Source: Amycolatopsis echigonensis
GTDB taxonomy: Bacteria; Actinomycetota; Actinomycetes; Mycobacteriales; Pseudonocardiaceae
DNA: 42,102 nt
Assembly: GCF_014174495.1 (NCBI RefSeq)
Contig: NZ_JACJHR010000079.1
Location: forward strand, 1 to 42,102
Direction of reading: 5' to 3'
Positions 39,101 to 42,102 of this stretch are shown one piece after another. The position numbers and the translations under genes were made by a program. Numbering within the stretch: position 1 is the stretch's first letter; each line of letters opens with the position of its first letter. The notes below the pieces were generated by a model that had not been told where the DNA came from, did no database searches, and saw nothing but the letters and a program-made list of their open reading frames with translations.

Positions 39101-40097
39101 CGACGCCATCAGCACCCGCTTCGAACTGCGCCTCGGCGACCCGGCGGATTCGTCCATCGACCGGAAGGTCGCGCAAAACGTCCCCGCCGACCGCCCCGGC
39201 CGCGGCCTCACCGCGGACAAACTGCACTTCCTCGCTGCTCTCCCGCGCATCGACTCCGACCAACGGCCAGAGACCGTCGGAGCCGGCGGCCTAGACCTCG
39301 TCCGCCGAGTCTCCGCAGCCTGGACCGGTCCGCGCGCTCCCCAAGTCCGGCTTCTCCCGCCGGAAGTCCCCCTGGACTCTCTACCTGCCGCCCCGCGCGG
39401 CCAGATCACCTTGGGCCTGGCGGAATCCACCCTGCGCCCGGTCCATCTCGACTTCCGGACGGACCCGCACTTCCTGGCCTTCGGCGACGTCGAATCGGGC
39501 AAGAGTTCCCTGCTGCGCGCCCTCGTCACCGGCATCTGCCGAACCACCACCCCCGACGAAGCCCTGATCCTGGTCGGCGACTACCGCCGGGGCCTGCTGG
39601 GCGCGGTCGACCAACCGCACCTGCTCGGCTACGCCGGTGCCGAGAACACCCTGACGGACCTGGTGAACCAGTGCGCGACCGCGATGCGCAACCGGCTCCC
39701 CGGCCCGGACGTCACGCCCGACCAACTGCGCAACCGCTCGTGGTGGCGCGGCCCGGACCTGTACGTGGTGATCGACGACTACGAACTGGTCGCCACCGCC
39801 GGACGGAACCCAGTGCTGCCGTTGCTGGAATTCCTCCCGCAGGCCAGGGATATCGGCCTGCATCTGATCCTGGCCCGCTCCTCGGGCGGCGCCGGACGCG
39901 GCTTGTACGAGGCGGTCATCCAACGGGTACGAGAACTGGGCTCGCCGGGTCTGATCATGTCCGGAGGAAAGGAAGAGGGCGCGCTTCTGGGCGATGTGAA
40001 GCCCTCGCCGCAGCCTGCCGGTCGAGGAACGCTGGTATCGCGACGGTATGGGACGGAACTGGTGCAGGTGGCGTGGACCAAGCCGGTGGAGGATTGA
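36153..40097 (+). CDS. eccC: Type VII secretion FtsK/SpoIIIE-type ATPase EccC (single chain)
   Basis: EccC is the motor ATPase of the ESX complex. The 1314-residue chain has two membrane helices at ~38-80 (LQLMMFLPMMLGMGAMSFVYIG, TWIFGALFVTAMGGMIVM) and three FtsK-like ATPase domains with Walker A at residues 477 (GATGSGKSE), 826 (GAPQSGKST) and 1111 (GDVESGKSS). Only domain 1 has a full Walker B (LLVIIDEFSELL); domain 2 has VFLFVDNW and domain 3 LYVVIDDYEL. It is fused as one protein, unlike the split EccCa/Cb of ESX-1. The ATG at 36153 is supported by the conserved MSSPRDRLGLLGEQ-like start; the ribosome site is weak. It is divergent from the effector operon. Confidence 0.96.
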   Translation: MSSPRDRLGLLGEQPGEIMLQSPPMLPKSGSGGVLQLMMFLPMMLGMGAMSFVYIGRDGGVMTWIFGALFVTAMGGMIVMSLGRGGMAKKAQINEERRDYQRYLAGLRTRVRAVADSQRATLIAQQPDPADLWAYVETDQHWDRRRGDRSFAMVRAATGPQPLATPLRAPQIAPLEELDPVSSTNLKHFIQTFSTVEGLPVSVSLRSYAAATLSGRRFDVLGMTRAVLAQLVTFHSPTDLRVAFCVAPDRSHDWEWAKWLPHATAPVLADATGPRRLFADNATELAKLLGPDLGDRPAFSRRGASADLPHIVLVVDGGDSHGEPRLLAEEGRLGVTVLEIGGDQPRTTSTERLLSLHVSPDQLGMVVLDGTEARLGFLGTPDRLDHGAAEALARMLTPLHQGGAVVSEQPMSSTFGLAGLLGIGDPRDTDPTVTWAPRPARDRLRIPLGVNPEGRSVELDLKESAEGGMGPHGLVIGATGSGKSELLRTLVTALAVTHSSETLNLALIDFKGGATFAGMTNLPHTCAVITNLSDDLALVDRMADALNGELLRRQELLHSAGNYASVRDYEKARADGTPLQPLPSLLVIIDEFSELLSSRPEFIDLFVAIGRLGRSLGIHLLLASQRLEEGRLRGLDSHLSYRIGLRTFSAAESRAVLGVADAYQLPPVPGSAYLKSDNDTLIRLKAAYVSGELPPRSRIVRTDGQQLGVLPFTLGPVEVPVAEQPAAETPAQGTGETIIGAMLSRLEGRGPAAHQIWLPPLAEPPTLDQLLPPIGEDPRRGLCPLGWGGNGKLTIPVALVDKPFEQRRDMLWADFSGAAGNAVIVGAPQSGKSTLMKDIAAMLALTHTPAEVQFFILDLGGGALAPIAGLPHVSGYATRRDPQRCRRVVAELVTLLEQREEFFAAHGIESMAAFRGRRDEFTESSDDREFGDVFLFVDNWTTIRSEYERLEEQITALAQRGLGFGIHVLVSLNQWIGARAQLRDAISTRFELRLGDPADSSIDRKVAQNVPADRPGRGLTADKLHFLAALPRIDSDQRPETVGAGGLDLVRRVSAAWTGPRAPQVRLLPPEVPLDSLPAAPRGQITLGLAESTLRPVHLDFRTDPHFLAFGDVESGKSSLLRALVTGICRTTTPDEALILVGDYRRGLLGAVDQPHLLGYAGAENTLTDLVNQCATAMRNRLPGPDVTPDQLRNRSWWRGPDLYVVIDDYELVATAGRNPVLPLLEFLPQARDIGLHLILARSSGGAGRGLYEAVIQRVRELGSPGLIMSGGKEEGALLGDVKPSPQPAGRGTLVSRRYGTELVQVAWTKPVED

Positions 40098-40121
40098 GCG
40101 GACTCAGCCGGGGAAGGAAGC

Positions 40122-40559
40122 TTACGAAAGCCCGAGGACCGGATAAGCCTTCTCGATCGCGGCCAGCCCCGCCACAACCTCCGCCAGCTGCGCGTATTCC
40201 ATCCCCTCGAGCCGGAACAACAACCGGTTCCCGCTCGAATGATCGGCGACCGCGACGCCCTCCGCCTCGACCCGTCCATCAGCGGCGACGGTCACCGTCA
40301 GGTCCAGCCAATCCTCCAGCGACGTCAGCCGCGCACTGCCGCCGGACTCCGGGCAAGCCGCGAGCTCCTGCCGGAACTCCCGCAGTTCGTTGGCCCGCAA
40401 CCCGGCGCCCAAGCGCGCGGTGAACCCGCCCGACACGATCTCGATCGGGCTGACCAGCCAGTTCCCGTCCCAGAAATCGTCCGCGCCCGGATGCATCCGC
40501 CCGTGCACAGCGATCACCAGACGATCCCCGCGCGGCGCGCCGAAGGTGACCGTGTGCAT
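40122..40559 (-). CDS. WapI family-like immunity protein
   Basis: The 145-residue soluble protein contains WDGNWLVSPIEIVSGGFTARL (residues ~30-50) and ELREFRQELAACPESGGSARLTSLEDWLDLTVTV, then RVEAEGVAVADHS and a C-terminal helix EYAQLAEVVAGLAAIEKAYPVL. This resembles the WapI immunity family, which neutralises a toxin domain in other bacteria. No toxin gene lies beside it. The nearest candidates are the ESX effector genes several kb away, so it may be an orphan immunity gene. It converges with eccC (24 bases apart). Confidence 0.65.
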   Translation of the reverse strand: MHTVTFGAPRGDRLVIAVHGRMHPGADDFWDGNWLVSPIEIVSGGFTARLGAGLRANELREFRQELAACPESGGSARLTSLEDWLDLTVTVAADGRVEAEGVAVADHSSGNRLLFRLEGMEYAQLAEVVAGLAAIEKAYPVLGLS

Positions 40560-40624
40560 CCCTCTCCCCGGTAGTCGCCCGTCAGTTCTGCCAGCATATG
40601 CAGTCCGCGAGCGAGGGAGCCCTG

Positions 40625-41126
40625 ATGCCCGGTCTGGTCGAACTGGCTTACACCACCGGCGGAGGCGTCGTCGGCGCCGCGCTGACGAACTACCTCACCA
40701 AGGTCCAGGAACGCCGCCACCTCCGCGCCGAGGTCTAGCGGCGGCTCGAAGCGATCCGCGCGATTTTCGGCGGCGTGCCCGATATCCGGATCGGCCGGCC
40801 TCCGAACACCGCGGCCAGCCGGAGATCCCTCGCCGACGCACTCGGGATCGTTGCCGTCCTCGAAGACGGAACGGACGCCCACCGCGCCCTCCGCGAAGCG
40901 CGGAAACCACCAGCCTCCTGCTCGCCGTCCTCTGGCATCCGTGGCGAGCCCGGCTCCGAGTACGCGGCCGGATTCGCAAGCTCCGCGTCGCCGTGCACGC
41001 GCTGCACCTTCAGCAGCGAGCCGCCCTCACCGTGCTACCCGTCCGAAGCAAGCCGAGACCCTGCACCGGCGGCTGGACCCGGACGGCACCCTCCGCGAAA
41101 CGTGGATCGAAGACCGACTTCCGTAG
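40625..41126 (+). pseudogene. Decayed gene with in-frame stop and at least two frameshifts
   Basis: A GAGGGAG site precedes the ATG at 40625, starting MPGLVELAYTTGGGVVGAAL. After 37 codons there is a TAG at 40736-40738. The same frame continues coding-like (RRLEAIRAIFGGVPDIRIG, then RRSLADALGIVAVLEDG). Around 40895-40915 the coding-like signal moves to the next frame (ETTSLLLAVLWHPWRARLRV) and near 41045 to the third (AETLHRRLDPDGTLRETWIE), ending at a TAG at 41124-41126. This gives one ancestral protein of ~165 residues broken at three or more places. The N-terminus suggests a membrane-anchored actinobacterial protein; the family was not identified. Confidence 0.7.
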
Positions 41127-41189
41127 GTTACCGGATTTCCAGATGTTGCCTACGGTCGGGAAATCACCACCGAGGCGGAGGGATTTTCC

Positions 41190-41894
41190 ATGCGTTACGC
41201 GAAAGCGGCGGCCGTGGTCGCCGGGGCTGCGATGGCGTTCGGGGTCGGGGCGGCGGTCCCGGCGAGTGCCGACACGCACATCATCGGCGGCACCACCGTG
41301 CAGTCGGCCCCGTGGGGCGCCCAGGTGTTCTGGGACGACGTCACCGACTACGGCGGCTTCGAATGCTCCGGCACGATCATCGCCTCCCAGTGGGTGCTCA
41401 CCGCGCAACACTGCCTGAACAAGGGCGGCATGCACGTCAAGGTCGGCGACGTCGCGCTGGGCAAGGGCACCGAGGCCGCCGTCGACGAGCAGAAGGCCTC
41501 GCCGAACGGTGACATCGCGCTGCTGCACCTCAAGTCCGCCGTGGACACCACGTTCATGAAGCTGGCCGACAAGGACCCGGAAAACGGTGCCACCAACCAG
41601 ATCTACGGCTGGGGCCGCACCAAGGACCAGAGCCCGCCCTCGGACACGCTCAAGACCGCGGACGTCCAGGTGACCGGCGAGAGCACGGACGCCTTCAACG
41701 GCAAGGCAATCGCGAGCAAGGGCGTCACCGGCTCCTCCTGGCACGGAGACTCCGGCGGCCCGCAACTGGCCGACGGCGTCCAGGTAGGCGTCTGCTCCAC
41801 CGGCGAAAACTCCGGCAGCGACGAACACGGCACCCAGAACTACGCCAGCGTCGCCAACAGCCGCGACTGGATCAAGCAAACCGCAGGCGTCTAA
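41190..41894 (+). CDS. Secreted trypsin-like serine protease (S1 family)
   Basis: The 234-residue protein has a Sec signal peptide (residues 1-27, cleavage likely after PASA), then the propeptide-like DTHIIGG and an S1 chymotrypsin-fold domain with the complete triad H74 (TAQHC), D108 (NGDIALL) and S188 (GDSGGP). It is likely secreted and activated at IIGG. Cysteines C59/C75 and C202 are visible; only C59/C75 have a clear pairing. This is not a mycosin, which is a membrane-anchored subtilisin with D-H-S order, so it is not the ESX protease. The ATG at 41190 is preceded by GAGGCGGAGGG. Confidence 0.93.
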   Translation: MRYAKAAAVVAGAAMAFGVGAAVPASADTHIIGGTTVQSAPWGAQVFWDDVTDYGGFECSGTIIASQWVLTAQHCLNKGGMHVKVGDVALGKGTEAAVDEQKASPNGDIALLHLKSAVDTTFMKLADKDPENGATNQIYGWGRTKDQSPPSDTLKTADVQVTGESTDAFNGKAIASKGVTGSSWHGDSGGPQLADGVQVGVCSTGENSGSDEHGTQNYASVANSRDWIKQTAGV

Positions 41895-41904
41895 CCGCCG
41901 CGTA

Positions 41905-41953
41905 CGTGAAGGGCTCCTTGCGGGAATCTGTTTCCCACAAGGAGCCCTTCACG
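41905..41953. terminator. Strong hairpin after the protease gene
   Basis: CGTGAAGGGCTCCTTG (41905-41920) and CAAGGAGCCCTTCACG (41938-41953) pair perfectly. Inside, GGGAA (41922-41926) can pair with TTCCC (41932-41936), giving a long stem of about 21 pairs with one mismatch. It begins 11 bases after the stop. It resembles the GTGAAGG-type hairpins I associate with Amycolatopsis intergenic regions. Confidence 0.75.
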
Positions 41954-42075
41954 GCATCCAAAGCCGGAATCGTCCGCCACCGCCCGCGCGACACACCCAA
42001 CCGCACACCGCGAACCCCACCCAACCACCCACCCCACTCACCAAACCGCCACCGACACACCCAACCCACCAAGCA

Positions 42076-42094
42076 CCCCCCCCCCCCCCCCCCC
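42076..42094. repeat. C homopolymer at the window end
   Basis: There are 19 consecutive C bases. The preceding ~90 bases are also C/A-rich with few G. At the other end a run of 11 G spans 2-12. Both look like draft-contig edge artefacts. No gene is supported in 41954-42102. Confidence 0.7.
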
Positions 42095-42102
42095 ACACCA
42101 AA

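Noticed and set aside
41190..41894. Secreted protease considered as the missing ESX mycosin
   Set aside because: It is an S1 chymotrypsin-fold enzyme (H-D-S order, GDSGGP) without a C-terminal membrane anchor; mycosins are S8 subtilisins.

Overview
The window is about 42 kb of very GC-rich DNA with dense gene packing, many GTG starts and ATGA/GTGA gene overlaps. The gene content points to a filamentous actinomycete of the Pseudonocardiales, most likely Amycolatopsis or a close relative. The evidence is a PriA-type HisA, a Rv2061-like F420/PPOX enzyme, a SoxR with an actinobacterial setting, an ESX/type VII secretion locus, and hairpin elements of a kind I associate with Amycolatopsis intergenic DNA. 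Both ends carry G- or C-homopolymer runs, as seen at draft-contig edges. No tRNA, rRNA, CRISPR array, insertion sequence or prophage was found.

Left part (1-21.5 kb): the histidine pathway lies on the minus strand in three blocks. In transcription order these are hisD-hisC-hisB (20.2-17.2 kb), hisH then priA (7.6-6.1 kb), and hisF-hisI-DUF1304 (1.7-0.2 kb). Between the blocks are small regulatory and stress modules. These are a SigE-family sigma factor with a membrane partner, a PPOX enzyme preceded by a duplicated copy of its own 5' end, a WYL regulator with a palindromic operator in front of VOC and YdeI-like genes, a SoxR divergent from a split transketolase, KptA, and a TetR/MMPL exporter pair separated by four evenly spaced palindromes. 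A degenerate ~41-bp minisatellite follows a GNAT gene. hisG is not in the window.

Right part (21.5-40.1 kb): an ESX (type VII secretion) locus in two halves. The first half is eccE divergent from eccB, which is followed in the same operon by two paralogous NarL/LuxR response regulators. The second half is eccC divergent from a six-gene operon: an EspC-like protein with a YxxxD signal, a WXG-type protein, a 448-aa WXG-type protein with a Gly-rich C-terminal domain, an LpqN/DUF1795-like protein, a YbaB-like protein, and eccD. A ~5-kb block (small ORF, MerR, NIPSNAP, GlxA/AraC, MFS, Lrp/AsnC) separates the halves. No mycosin (MycP), EccA or EsxA/EsxB pair is seen. Both divergent ESX intergenic regions contain a similar GGGTA(A/C)TTTT motif.

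Far right (40.1-42.1 kb): a WapI-like immunity-family protein, a decayed gene with an in-frame stop and at least two frameshifts, a secreted S1-family serine protease with a strong terminator-like hairpin, and C-rich low-complexity sequence to the end.

The most interesting material is the ESX locus. It combines a candidate effector with a predicted chaperone-fold neighbour and two response regulators co-transcribed with eccB without a kinase. The regulatory architectures at tetR/mmpL and soxR/transketolase are also worth attention. All functions are read from sequence by eye; no database search was run.
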